Source: an uncultured Corynebacterium sp. (GTDB lineage Bacteria; Actinomycetota; Actinomycetes; Mycobacteriales; Mycobacteriaceae). Taken from it: a DNA stretch of 22,894 bases. Each line of letters begins with the position of its first letter. The stretch's first letter is position 1. The notes beneath the pieces were generated by a model that searched no databases, was not told where the DNA came from, and worked only from the letters and a program-made list of their open reading frames with translations. The translations under genes and the position numbers were made by a program. The stretch is taken from contig NZ_CAMICL010000034.1 of the NCBI RefSeq assembly GCF_946221105.1, positions 1 through 22,894 of the forward strand. The letters are read 5' to 3'. Positions 15,440 to 22,894 of the stretch are shown piece by piece.

Positions 15440-16297
15440 CTACGGCAGGCGGAACCCGCCCGGGATGTCGCCGAGCACGGCGTCCATGCGCAGCGCGCCA
15501 GTCGGCGCGTGCAGTGGGCCCTGCAGCGGGGTGCGGCAGGCGACGTTGAACGGCGGGCCCCAGATGCCGCCGTTGATCATGCCTATCACGCGGTCGCCCA
15601 CCATCAGCGGTGCGCCGGAGTCGCCCTGCATGGCGCAGACCTGGTTGGTGTTGCGCGCCTCCCAGTCGGTGTAGGTGTAGCCGCAGGTGGTGCCGGAGGC
15701 CACGCCGGTCTTGCACACCACCCCACCCGGCTTGACCGGCGCGCCGCCCAGGTGGTTGACGGTCACGCCGTTGTAGGAGCGGGTGACCTCGGTGTTGTCT
15801 GCAAGCGTGATCACGGCGTAGTCCAGCTCGCGGTTGACGTGGGTGATCGTGCCGGTGCGGCCGAGCTGCCAGGAGTCCGCGGAGCGCACGGCGTCGCCGA
15901 CGTTGCCGCAGTGGCCGGCGGTGATGGCGATCTTCTCGCCGCGGTCGTTGTAGCCCGCCGCGGTGGCGGTGCACATGACTTCCTTGCCGGGCTCGGAGCC
16001 GACGTAGAGCGGGGTGCTCGGACCGTAGAGGGCGCGGCCGCGGCGCATCGCGTCTTCGGATTCGGCCGGGGTGCGCGGGGCATCGAAGAAGGAGCCGGGC
16101 ACGCGGTGAAGGACCTTGTCCGCCATCGGCTTTCCGGCCAGGGCCTTGGACACCGGGTCGGTGCGCCAGACGTAGTTGACCAAGTCGCCCACCGGCGCCT
16201 CCGCGTTTTGCGCGTGCGCCGCGGGACTGCCCACAACCGCCGAGGTGACAAGCAAAAACGCGGCGGTAAGCAGGCGGGCGGCGGACGAACGGCGCAT
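15440..16297 (-). CDS. Secreted trypsin-like serine protease
   Basis: This 285-residue exported protein has the chymotrypsin-type catalytic triad: His129 in ITAGHC, Asp159 in ELDYAVI and Ser227 in QGDSGAP. The signal peptide runs from MRRSSAARLL to AHAQ, with cleavage predicted after residue 29. Between cleavage and the His motif lies about 100 residues that may be a propeptide or an N-terminal extension. Four cysteines flank the active-site segments, suggesting disulphides. The ATG at 16297 starts the signal peptide; the open frame continues 46 codons upstream but with no export-like sequence. It converges on the phosphatase gene (15 bp apart) and is divergent from the M20 gene. Substrate unknown; it may cut host or surface proteins, which is inference. 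Confidence 0.92.
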   Translation of the reverse strand: MRRSSAARLLTAAFLLVTSAVVGSPAAHAQNAEAPVGDLVNYVWRTDPVSKALAGKPMADKVLHRVPGSFFDAPRTPAESEDAMRRGRALYGPSTPLYVGSEPGKEVMCTATAAGYNDRGEKIAITAGHCGNVGDAVRSADSWQLGRTGTITHVNRELDYAVITLADNTEVTRSYNGVTVNHLGGAPVKPGGVVCKTGVASGTTCGYTYTDWEARNTNQVCAMQGDSGAPLMVGDRVIGMINGGIWGPPFNVACRTPLQGPLHAPTGALRMDAVLGDIPGGFRLP

Positions 16298-16383
16298 AGC
16301 AACCCCAATCACATTGGCAACATGAGTATCAACAGAGATATTCAACCACATCTCTTTCGCCCGCGGTAAGGATTGCGCGTGGT

Positions 16384-16389
16384 TACAGT
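16384..16389 (+). promoter_or_regulatory. Leaderless -10 box of the M20 gene
   Basis: TACAGT lies 6 nt before the ATG at 16396. No ribosome-binding site and no clear -35 are seen. Confidence 0.4.
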
Positions 16390-16395
16390 GAACGC

Positions 16396-17610
16396 ATGAC
16401 GCAATCCCCGAAACTGACTGGACACCTCGCCGCATTCGAGCCGACTATCGACGCCACGCGGGCCAAGCGCGAAGAGCTGTACAAGTGGCTCCACCAGCAC
16501 CCGGAGCTTGCGATGCAGGAGGTGGAAACGTCCAAGAGGATTGCCGAAGAGCTCACCGCCATCGGCTTCGAAGTCACGCCAGTGGGAACAACCGGCCAGG
16601 TCGGCGTCCTGGAAAACGGCGACGGCCCGACATTGTGTTTCCGCGCAGACTTCGACGCGCTGCCGATTGCTGAAAACACGGGCCTGGACTACTCCGCGGA
16701 CCCGTCGCTAGGCCGCATGCACGCGTGCGGGCACGACATGCACACAGCCGCACTGCTGGGCGCGGCGGAGGTCTTGGTCAAGCACCGCGATGCATGGTCC
16801 GGCACCTTCATCGCGCTGTTCCAGCCCGGCGAAGAAACGGGCGCCGGCGCGAAAGACATGAAGGACAGCGGGCTGGCCGAAAAGATCCAGACACCCGACG
16901 TGGTGCTTGGCCAGCACGTGGGCACCATGATGGACGGCTACGGCGTGGGTGCCTTGTCCGGACCTGTGCTCGCCACCTGCGTGCAGACCAAAATCACGAT
17001 CTACGGCTCCGGCTCCCACGGCTCCATGCCCCACACCGGCATCGACCCGGTGGTGATCGCGGCCAAGGTCATCCTGAGTCTGCAAACCATCATCTCCCGC
17101 GGTGTGGACCCGCAGGAGATGGCGGTGCTCACCGTCGGTGCTATCCACGGCGGCGATTCCCCGAACACGATCCCGGATTCAGTGGAGCTGAAGGTCTCAA
17201 CCCGCACCTACACAGAAGCAATGTCCGACAAGATCAACGCGGACATCAAACGAATCGTGCGCGACGAGTGCGAGATCGCCGGCTGCGAGCGCGAGCCGGA
17301 GTTCGAGATCGTGGGCTCGGCACCGGAGTTCTGGAACGACGAGGACACGACCGAGACGGTCATGGCCGCGTTCACCGAGCAGTTCGGGGACCAGGCGCGC
17401 GACTTCGGCCGCCTGTCCGGTTCGGAGGACTTCCCCACCATCGCCAACGCGTGGGGCGTGCCGTATTTCTACTGGGTCGTCGGCAGCAACGCCGACCCGG
17501 ACGCCCCGTACAACCACTCGCCCAAGTTCGCCCCCGACCTGGATCCGGTGCTGGATCTGTCCACCCGCGCGATCATAGCCGGCATCTCCCCGTGGCTGAT
17601 GCGGGGCTGA
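16396..17610 (+). CDS. M20-family amidohydrolase/peptidase
   Basis: This 404-residue cytoplasmic metal-dependent hydrolase belongs to the M20D group (hippurate/indole-acetyl-amino-acid/N-acyl-amino-acid hydrolases). The metal and catalytic residues are all present: Cys111 and His113 in HACGHD, Glu146 and Glu147 in QPGEETGAG, His174 in GQHV, and a C-terminal His374 in YNHSPKF. RADFDALPI at about 83-91 and a dimerisation domain in the middle are typical. The length is usual. It likely cleaves an N-acyl amino acid; some corynebacterial relatives release body-odour acids from glutamine conjugates, but nothing here proves that substrate. The DUF418 gene follows 18 bp downstream. Confidence 0.93.
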   Translation: MTQSPKLTGHLAAFEPTIDATRAKREELYKWLHQHPELAMQEVETSKRIAEELTAIGFEVTPVGTTGQVGVLENGDGPTLCFRADFDALPIAENTGLDYSADPSLGRMHACGHDMHTAALLGAAEVLVKHRDAWSGTFIALFQPGEETGAGAKDMKDSGLAEKIQTPDVVLGQHVGTMMDGYGVGALSGPVLATCVQTKITIYGSGSHGSMPHTGIDPVVIAAKVILSLQTIISRGVDPQEMAVLTVGAIHGGDSPNTIPDSVELKVSTRTYTEAMSDKINADIKRIVRDECEIAGCEREPEFEIVGSAPEFWNDEDTTETVMAAFTEQFGDQARDFGRLSGSEDFPTIANAWGVPYFYWVVGSNADPDAPYNHSPKFAPDLDPVLDLSTRAIIAGISPWLMRG

Positions 17611-17615
17611 GACGG

Positions 17616-17621
17616 TACTTT
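17616..17621 (+). promoter_or_regulatory. Leaderless -10 box of the DUF418 gene
   Basis: TACTTT lies 7 nt before the ATG at 17629, in the short gap after the M20 gene. No Shine-Dalgarno is present. Confidence 0.4.
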
Positions 17622-17628
17622 AAAGCGC

Positions 17629-18888
17629 ATGCACGAAGCCGCGAACGCCGAACACGCTCGTCCCCAAACCCAGCAGCAACGCCCCCGCCTGATCGTCCCG
17701 GACCTCGCGCGCGGCACCGCGCTTTTGGGCATCGCCCTGGCGAACGCCACCCAGGGCTGGGTGATCAACGACTGGTCTGAGGACCAATCTCGCGTTGGCT
17801 GGTCCGTCGGCGGCGTGCGCCCGGATAGCGTGATCGATCAGATCAGCGCCGTGTTTGCTGCCATGTTCATTCACGTGCGCGGCCTGCCGATGTTCTCCAC
17901 GCTGCTCGGATTTGGCTTCGGCCTGGTGGCGGCGAGCCTGTACCGCAAGCACTACCCCGCCAAGCAGGCCCGACGGGTGCTGTTCCGCCGATACAGCATT
18001 CTGGCGCTGTTCGGCCTAGCGCACATGTTCTTGCTGTTCTTCGGCGACATCATGCTCACCTACGGGCTTGTGGGCATACTGCTGGCCGCGATGCTGACGC
18101 TGAGCTCGAAAACGCTGCGCATCATCGCGTATATCATCCTCGGTTTGTTCACCGCGATGGGCGTGATGGGGGCCGCGGCGTCCGCGTATTTCGACGCGTC
18201 CAGCGGCTTTATGGAGGCACCCCCCACCGCCACCTTGGACAGCCCCGGCGCGTATTTCTCCTCCAACTGGTCGATGGCGCTGAACATGCTCGCGGCGCAG
18301 CCCTTTGCGGTGTTGCAGCTGCTTTCGCTCGGTCTTATCGGTTACGTGTGGGCGAGGGAGCGTGTGCTTATCGACGTCCACGCGCACCGCCGCACCCTCA
18401 TCACCTGGAGTGTGATCACCGGGCTGATCGTCCTCTGCGTCGGCCTGCCCTGGGGCCTGGCGGCCGCGGGCGTGCTGCCGGACGAGTGGGAGCTGCCGCT
18501 GTTCGTGCTCAACCAGGCGCTGGGCTACCTCACCGGTCCGGGCATCCTGGCGATCCTCGCGCTGGCCACCGACAGCCTGCACAATGAAGTCCCCGGCTGG
18601 GCGCGCGCGTTCGTGGCGCTGGGCAAGCGCTCCATGTCGGGCTACCTGGCGCAGTCGTTTTTGTTTGTCGCTATCTGCACCCCAGCGTTCTTGGGCATCG
18701 GCCTGGATACCTCGGTCACCGGCAAGCTGCTCATCGGCTTTGCAGTGTGGTTGATTACTCTGCTGCTGGCAGTGGTGCTTGACCGGGCGGGCAAGCAGGG
18801 CCCGTTCGAGTGGGCGCACCGCCACCTCTCCTACGGAAAGACGGGAAGGATTGAGCCGAAATATGATCAGCCTCAAGTCACTGCATGA
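17629..18888 (+). CDS. DUF418-family membrane protein
   Basis: This 419-residue polytopic protein resembles B. subtilis/E. coli YeiB-like proteins of unknown function. The N-terminal family motif RGTALLGIALANA (about residues 28-40) and the C-terminal GKRSMSGYLAQSFLF segment are both present. About ten hydrophobic helices lie between them. It may transport or modify a small molecule, as proposed for acyltransferase-3-like relatives, but no catalytic motif is visible to me. The ATG at 17629 has a TACTTT box 7 nt upstream and no ribosome-binding site. The end of the gene overlaps the start of the GNAT gene by 26 bp. Confidence 0.88.
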   Translation: MHEAANAEHARPQTQQQRPRLIVPDLARGTALLGIALANATQGWVINDWSEDQSRVGWSVGGVRPDSVIDQISAVFAAMFIHVRGLPMFSTLLGFGFGLVAASLYRKHYPAKQARRVLFRRYSILALFGLAHMFLLFFGDIMLTYGLVGILLAAMLTLSSKTLRIIAYIILGLFTAMGVMGAAASAYFDASSGFMEAPPTATLDSPGAYFSSNWSMALNMLAAQPFAVLQLLSLGLIGYVWARERVLIDVHAHRRTLITWSVITGLIVLCVGLPWGLAAAGVLPDEWELPLFVLNQALGYLTGPGILAILALATDSLHNEVPGWARAFVALGKRSMSGYLAQSFLFVAICTPAFLGIGLDTSVTGKLLIGFAVWLITLLLAVVLDRAGKQGPFEWAHRHLSYGKTGRIEPKYDQPQVTA

Positions 18889-19294
18889 GATGATGCCTAC
18901 GGAAGTCCACCAGCTGTACAAGCTGCGTGTGGACGTCTTCGTGGCAGAGCAACACTGCCCCTTCAACGAAATCGACGACCAGGACGCGAGCCCTGACACC
19001 CGCCACATCCTCGCCTTCGACGGCGACACGCTGGCCGGCTGCGCCCGGGTCTTCCCCACCGCGGACGGCTCCCGCTTCGGCCGGTTTGTGGTCCACCCCG
19101 ACCACCGCGGATCCGGCCTCGGCCCGGAGATCGTGCGCACCGGCATCGCCTACACCGAGTGCTTCCCCGGCGACCTCATCGTCGAGGCGCAGTCTGGACT
19201 GGTGGGCTACTACGAGCAGTTCGGGCTCGTGGCCGAGGGCGAGGAGTTCCTGGACACCGGCATCCCGCACAGGACAATGCGGCTGGCCCGCTAA
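18863..19294 (+). CDS. GNAT-family N-acetyltransferase (ElaA-like)
   Basis: This 143-residue acetyl-CoA-dependent acyltransferase has the ElaA arrangement: an N-terminal LYKLRVDVFVAEQ, a DTRHILAFDGDTLAGCARV beta hairpin, and the acetyl-CoA loop in RFVVHPDHRGSGLG. FGLVAEGEEFLDTGIPH near the C-terminus is also typical. The ATG at 18863 follows GGAAGGA by about 12 bases; a TTG at 18851 in the same frame is possible. Overlap with the DUF418 gene implies translational coupling. The acceptor is unknown. It converges on the BCCT gene. Confidence 0.9.
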   Translation: MISLKSLHEMMPTEVHQLYKLRVDVFVAEQHCPFNEIDDQDASPDTRHILAFDGDTLAGCARVFPTADGSRFGRFVVHPDHRGSGLGPEIVRTGIAYTECFPGDLIVEAQSGLVGYYEQFGLVAEGEEFLDTGIPHRTMRLAR

Positions 19295-19327
19295 GGGGGC
19301 TCAGCCGCATCGTGGCAGTTCAGGCTG

Positions 19328-21070
19328 CTACGTGTCGGACCTGCGGTCGTCGACAAGCGTGTCGTTCTCGCCGCTGCGATCCAGCCTGAAGCCCTCGGGG
19401 AACTTCCACGAGTCGTCCTCCGCGTCGTACTCGAGCTCGGGGCGCTCGACCTCGTTGCCTTCCGAGTCGTAGCCCGGCGCGGGCTTGTTCTCGCCCTCCT
19501 CGAGCTTCTCCGCGGTGTCGGTCTTCTCCCAGGTGCGGGAACGGGTTTTGAGCGCGGCGGCAGAGTCGTCGTTCATCGCCTTGATCAGCGAGTACATCAT
19601 GACGAAGTACATGAAGAAGAACGGCAGCGCGATGATGATCACCACTTGCTGCAGGGCTTCAATGCCGGAGTCGTTGATGAACAGCAACGCACCGGTGACC
19701 AGGCCGACGGCGACGACCCAGCCCACGCGGTAGAAGGTGGGCGACTTGTTTTCCTCGCCGGAGGCGAACATGTCCATCACCAGGGCGGCGGAGTCCATGG
19801 AGGTGACAAAGTAAAACACGATCACCACCAGGGCGAGCGTGCCGGTGACGGCGTACAGCGGGTACTCCGCGAGCAGGCTGAACAGCGCCTGCGGGGTGTC
19901 GCCCTCCTCCACCACCGGGGTGGTGAGCACGCCCGGGTCGCGCTCCTCCATGTCAATGGCCGCGCGGCCGAAGATGGAAAACCAGATCAGGTCGAAGGTG
20001 GTGGGCAGAAGCAGCGTGCCGCCGATGAACTCGCGCACGGTGCGGCCGCGGGAGATGCGGGCGAAGAACATGCCCACAAACGGCGACCAGCAAATCGTCC
20101 ACGCCCAGTAGAACGCGGTCCAGGTGGCGTGCCAGCCCGGGTTGTCGTTGTAAGAATCCACCCAGAACATCAGCTCCGGCAGCGACTGGGCGTAGATGCC
20201 CACAGACTCGGTGATCTGGCCCAGCAGCTTCAGCGTGGGGCCGGTCAGCAGCACGAAGATCATCAGCAGGATCGTGCCGGCGATGTTCAGGTTGGACAGG
20301 ATCTTCACGCCCTTGTCCAGGCCAGTCGCCACGGAGATCGAGGCGGCGATGGTGATCGCGCAGATGATGCCGATTTGTACGGGGGTGACCAGTGGGACGT
20401 CCCAAAGAATGTTCATGCCCGCAGAAATCTGCAGCACACCCAGGCCCACGGACACGGCGAGGCCGAAGACGGTGCCGATGATGCCCAGGGCGTCGAGCAG
20501 CTTGCCCGGGGTGTCGTACACCTTGCCGCCGAGCAGCGGCGAGAACATCGACGACATGCGCGCGGGCATCTTTCGCTTATAGACGAAATACCCCACGGCC
20601 AGTCCCGGCAACGTGAAGATGACCCACATGTGGATGCCGAAGTGGTAGTACGTGAACTGGAACGCCTGGATAATCGCGTCGCGGCTCATGGAGTCGTAAC
20701 CCCCGCGCGGCGGGTTGTAAGCGTGGTTGAGCGGCTCGGCCGCGCCCCAGAACATCAGCGTTGCACCCATGCCTGCGGCGAAGAGCATGGCGAACCAGAC
20801 GGGGTAGGAATACTCCGGCTCGTCGTCATCGTCGCCCAGGCGCAAGTTGCCGTAGCGGGAGACGAACACCACGATGAGGAAGATCAGCGTGGCGGAGACG
20901 CCGCCGACGTAGAGCCACGTGAAGTGGTCCATCAGCCAGCCGGAGATGTCCGCGTAGGTTTGGCGGGCCTGGTCGCCGAACGCCAAGGTGGCGGCAACGA
21001 ACACCAGGACGAAGCCCAGCGCGGAGAAGAAAATGAGGGGATCAGATTGCAAACGGCGTGTGCGCGCCAT
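19328..21070 (-). CDS. BCCT-family osmolyte transporter (betaine/ectoine type)
   Basis: This 580-residue secondary carrier is probably a Na+-coupled importer of compatible solutes such as glycine betaine, ectoine or proline. The core shows AAGMGATLMFWGAAEP, the glycine-rich cation site of the family, and the WAWTICWSPFVGMFFARISRGR helix with the tryptophans of the substrate box. About twelve membrane helices are present. The short N-terminal tail and long acidic C-terminal tail (about residues 500-580) differ from BetP, whose basic C-terminus senses osmotic stress; the sequence looks closer to LcoP/EctP of C. glutamicum, from memory. The ATG at 21070 follows AGGA by about 7 bases. A 55-residue membrane protein gene lies 42 bp upstream. 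Confidence 0.93.
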   Translation of the reverse strand: MARTRRLQSDPLIFFSALGFVLVFVAATLAFGDQARQTYADISGWLMDHFTWLYVGGVSATLIFLIVVFVSRYGNLRLGDDDDEPEYSYPVWFAMLFAAGMGATLMFWGAAEPLNHAYNPPRGGYDSMSRDAIIQAFQFTYYHFGIHMWVIFTLPGLAVGYFVYKRKMPARMSSMFSPLLGGKVYDTPGKLLDALGIIGTVFGLAVSVGLGVLQISAGMNILWDVPLVTPVQIGIICAITIAASISVATGLDKGVKILSNLNIAGTILLMIFVLLTGPTLKLLGQITESVGIYAQSLPELMFWVDSYNDNPGWHATWTAFYWAWTICWSPFVGMFFARISRGRTVREFIGGTLLLPTTFDLIWFSIFGRAAIDMEERDPGVLTTPVVEEGDTPQALFSLLAEYPLYAVTGTLALVVIVFYFVTSMDSAALVMDMFASGEENKSPTFYRVGWVVAVGLVTGALLFINDSGIEALQQVVIIIALPFFFMYFVMMYSLIKAMNDDSAAALKTRSRTWEKTDTAEKLEEGENKPAPGYDSEGNEVERPELEYDAEDDSWKFPEGFRLDRSGENDTLVDDRRSDT

Positions 21071-21112
21071 GCGTGGTCCTATCTAGAGGGTTGGTCTGGT
21101 TAACGTTCGGCG

Positions 21113-21280
21113 TTAGCGCCCGGGCTTGATCAACGTGCCGGCAAGCGAAGACGTGACGGCGGAGCCCACCAGCACGCCGACGGTGTAGAGGATCCCGGTC
21201 ACCCCCAGCATCTGCAGCAGCCAACCGAAAAACAACGCGCCAATGACGGCGCCCGCGATTGCGACGACCCAACGGCCCAT
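21113..21280 (-). CDS. 55-residue small membrane protein upstream of the BCCT carrier
   Basis: This is a short gene with a good start: ATG at 21280 preceded by AAGGAAGG about 9 bases upstream. The protein starts MGRWVVAIAGAVIGALFFGW and has two hydrophobic segments (about residues 4-22 and 28-48) rich in Gly, Ala and Val, then a basic end (KPGR). I do not recognise a family. It ends 42 bp before the BCCT start, with no terminator between, so the two are probably co-transcribed. It may be a small regulatory or stabilising partner of the carrier, but that is inference from position. Confidence 0.75.
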   Translation of the reverse strand: MGRWVVAIAGAVIGALFFGWLLQMLGVTGILYTVGVLVGSAVTSSLAGTLIKPGR

Positions 21281-21300
21281 AGTGAACAACCTTCCTTAGC

Positions 21301-21352
21301 TTTATCGAGGGATTTGCGGTGTGTTCGAACCACGGTACCGATTTGCTAGGCT
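21301..21352. promoter_or_regulatory. Divergent promoters sharing a palindromic TTCGAA
   Basis: TTCGAA (21324-21329) is its own reverse complement. Rightwards it is 17 bp from TAGGCT (21347-21352), serving the CDF gene. Leftwards it is 17 bp from GATAAA (complement of 21301-21306), serving the small membrane protein and BCCT genes. The -35 matches TTGACA at only 3 of 6, which is usual for corynebacteria. Confidence 0.4.
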
Positions 21353-21389
21353 CAGCCTCTGCAACGCGGGCTTGAGAGGGATGACAACC

Positions 21390-22307
21390 GTGGCGAATAC
21401 CGTGGCAGATAACGAGCAAAAACTCCTCGAACGATTCATGTGGCTTTCCATCGCCGCAGCAGTGCTGACCATTGTGTTGAAGGCGACCGCCGCCTGGGTG
21501 ACGGGTTCGGTGGGCTTTCTTTCGGACGCCATCGAATCCGGCATCAACCTCATCGCCGCCGCCGTGGGCCTGTGGGCGCTGAAGCTGTCGGCGAAGCCCG
21601 CGGACGCCAACCACCACTTCGGCCACGCCCGCGCCGAATACTTCTCCGCCCAGGTGGAGGGCTCGTTGATCCTGCTGGCATCTGTGGCCATCATCGTCAC
21701 CGCCGTGGACAGGCTGCTCCACCCGGTGCCTGTGGAGCAGCTCGGCATCGGCCTGGTCTTTTCCGTCGTGGCCACCGCTCACAACGGCGCGGTCGGCGTG
21801 GTGCTCATCCGCGCGGGCAAGAAGTACCGCTCCACCACCCTGGACGCCGACGGGCACCACTTGCTCACCGACGTGTGGACCACCGTCGGCGTCATAGTCG
21901 GCATGGCGCTAGTGTGGCTGACCGGCTGGCAGCCGCTCGACCCGATTGTCGCGCTGGTGGTGGGCGCGAACATCATGTTCACCGGCTACAAGCTGCTCAA
22001 GGGCGCGATCCTGGGCCTGCTGGCGGAGTCGCTGCCGAAGGAAGAAAACCAGATCGTCCACGCCTACCTGGACGAGTACGGCGCCGCCAACGGCGTGAAG
22101 TTCACCTCCGTGCGCACCACCGCCGCCGGACGCGAGCGCATGGTCAACCTGGTCATGCAGGTCCCCGGCGACTGGTCTGTCGCCCGCGCCCACGACAACG
22201 CCGACGAGGTCGAGGTCGGCGTGGCCGAAGCCCTCGGCGGCGCGGAGACGATCGTGCACGTGGAGCCGCTGGGGCACCCCACCCGCACCGGCCCGATGAC
22301 GGTGTAG
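21390..22307 (+). CDS. Cation diffusion facilitator (CDF) metal exporter
   Basis: This 305-residue membrane exporter probably moves Zn2+, Fe2+ or Mn2+ out of the cell against H+. Family motifs are SDAIESGINL in helix 2, FGHARAEYFSAQVEG after helix 2, and HHLLTDVWTTVGVIVG in helix 5, where His and Asp make the metal site. A C-terminal cytoplasmic domain of about 90 residues follows. I chose the GTG at 21390 because GAGAGGG lies 9 bases before it; an ATG at 21381 would abut that ribosome-binding site. Metal specificity is not decided. It is divergent from the osmolyte transport genes. Confidence 0.92.
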   Translation: MANTVADNEQKLLERFMWLSIAAAVLTIVLKATAAWVTGSVGFLSDAIESGINLIAAAVGLWALKLSAKPADANHHFGHARAEYFSAQVEGSLILLASVAIIVTAVDRLLHPVPVEQLGIGLVFSVVATAHNGAVGVVLIRAGKKYRSTTLDADGHHLLTDVWTTVGVIVGMALVWLTGWQPLDPIVALVVGANIMFTGYKLLKGAILGLLAESLPKEENQIVHAYLDEYGAANGVKFTSVRTTAAGRERMVNLVMQVPGDWSVARAHDNADEVEVGVAEALGGAETIVHVEPLGHPTRTGPMTV

Positions 22308-22324
22308 TTTCGCGCTGTTAGTCT
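22296..22324 (+). promoter_or_regulatory. Leaderless promoter of the four-helix membrane protein
   Basis: ATGACG (22296-22301, 4 of 6 to TTGACA), a 17-bp spacer, TAGTCT (22319-22324), 7 nt and the ATG at 22332. No Shine-Dalgarno is present. Confidence 0.5.
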
Positions 22325-22331
22325 CGCGGGC

Positions 22332-22808
22332 ATGTTTGCAGCACTGCTCATCGCTGAGGTTGCGTTTTGGGGCTGCCTCTTTCTCGGTCTGCTCATGCGC
22401 TACACCTTCCACCAGCCGAGACTCGGCTTGTGGCTGCTCGCAGCGACCCCGGCAATCGACTTACTGCTGCTCATCTACGCGGCCTTCGATTTGCACAACA
22501 CGGGCCAAGCCGACTTCTTCCACGGCTTTGCAGCGTTCTACGTAGTGTTTTCGGTCGTGTTTGGGCGGGATCTCATCGCCATGATGGACCGGAAATTCTC
22601 CGGGGCGAACACCAAGCCGGAGCAGACAGGCAGCTTGGGCAAGTGCGTGCTCGCCAGCGTCATCACAGCGATTGTTTTGGTCGGGCTCATCGTGATCACC
22701 GGGAAGGCAGGAAGTTTCTGGCTGCTGTACTGGCTGATCGCCGTCGCGTTCACACCGCTGATGTGGTGGGGCATCGACCACTGGAATGCGCACCGCGCGT
22801 CGAAGTAG
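22332..22808 (+). CDS. Four-helix membrane protein of unknown function
   Basis: This 158-residue protein has four predicted membrane helices, with a polar loop of about 25 residues (MDRKFSGANTKPEQTGSLGK) between helices 3 and 4 or within the second half. The first half has helix 1 at about 3-22 and helix 2 at about 32-51. The pattern of conserved tryptophans in FWLLYWLIAV and MWWGIDHW is notable, but I do not recognise a family. The ATG is 24 bp after the CDF stop with TAGTCT 7 nt before it. It could be co-expressed with the CDF gene or independent. Confidence 0.75.
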   Translation: MFAALLIAEVAFWGCLFLGLLMRYTFHQPRLGLWLLAATPAIDLLLLIYAAFDLHNTGQADFFHGFAAFYVVFSVVFGRDLIAMMDRKFSGANTKPEQTGSLGKCVLASVITAIVLVGLIVITGKAGSFWLLYWLIAVAFTPLMWWGIDHWNAHRASK

Positions 22809-22835
22809 CGCCCTGGACGGACAGTTGGAGACTTC

Positions 22836-22869
22836 ATCTGCTAGTTCCATTTTTGCGCAACTAGCAGAT
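22836..22869. repeat. Perfect 11-bp inverted repeat at the right edge
   Basis: ATCTGCTAGTT and AACTAGCAGAT flank a 12-nt spacer that contains TTTTT. An 8-bp palindrome TTGCGCAA (22853-22860) overlaps the right arm. It lies 28 bp after the membrane protein stop. It could be a terminator with weak tail or an operator for the next gene beyond the window. Confidence 0.6.
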
Positions 22870-22894
22870 CCGCAACCCGCCCCCGCGCACAACC

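Noticed and set aside
16334..16355. AGAGAT-10-ATCTCT inverted repeat between the protease and M20 genes
   Set aside because: Six-base arms with no second copy in the window; too weak to call an operator.
19646..21103. A 485-codon open frame on the plus strand opposite the BCCT gene
   Set aside because: It is a shadow; the minus-strand BCCT protein has clear helices and motifs.

Overview
The window reads as a Corynebacterium chromosome; I cannot name the species. The evidence is high GC in the coding regions, a tmRNA whose tag reads AEKNSQRDYALAA (the corynebacterial type), DtxR-like iron boxes, the actinobacterial order prfB-ftsE-ftsX-smpB, a BCCT osmolyte carrier, and many starts that look leaderless.

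Region by region. (1) 87-3867, minus strand: a four-gene siderophore-iron ABC importer (lipoprotein, two FecCD permeases, ATPase) with tightly spaced or overlapping genes and two tandem DtxR-like boxes over its promoter at 3890-3940. (2) 4019-5354, minus: two tandem secreted META-domain paralogues. Each has its own terminator and a nearly identical leaderless promoter. (3) 5460-6134, minus: a lipoprotein with an FxTPSGNIGC motif, divergent from (4) a luciferase-like flavin monooxygenase at 6367-7434, plus. (5) 7435-8294: an AT-richer patch directly downstream of the tmRNA gene. It holds a small membrane protein whose GTG start overlaps the stop of a truncated DUF6973-like domain, and probably is the remnant of an island inserted at ssrA. 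(6) 8295-12659, minus: ssrA, an SDR oxidoreductase, smpB, ftsX, ftsE and prfB, which combine translation termination, ribosome rescue and cell-division ABC functions. (7) 12683-15424, plus: promoter, TPP riboswitch, thiC and an inositol-monophosphatase-family gene. (8) 15440-16297, minus: a secreted trypsin-like protease, divergent from (9) an M20 amidohydrolase, a DUF418 membrane protein and a GNAT acetyltransferase (16396-19294, plus). (10) 19328-21280, minus: a BCCT osmolyte transporter preceded by a 55-residue membrane protein. These are divergent from (11) a CDF metal exporter and a four-helix membrane protein (21390-22808, plus). The right edge carries a perfect 11-bp inverted repeat.

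How the parts fit together. The iron importer should be switched on when DtxR loses Fe2+. thiC should be switched off by thiamine pyrophosphate. smpB and ssrA supply the two halves of trans-translation. The most unusual signals are the repeated pattern of a TANNNT box 6-8 nt before start codons that lack a Shine-Dalgarno, the duplicated META gene-plus-promoter units, the toxin-like remnant beside ssrA, and the unlisted small membrane protein upstream of the BCCT carrier. No intact mobile element, CRISPR array or tRNA gene is visible.
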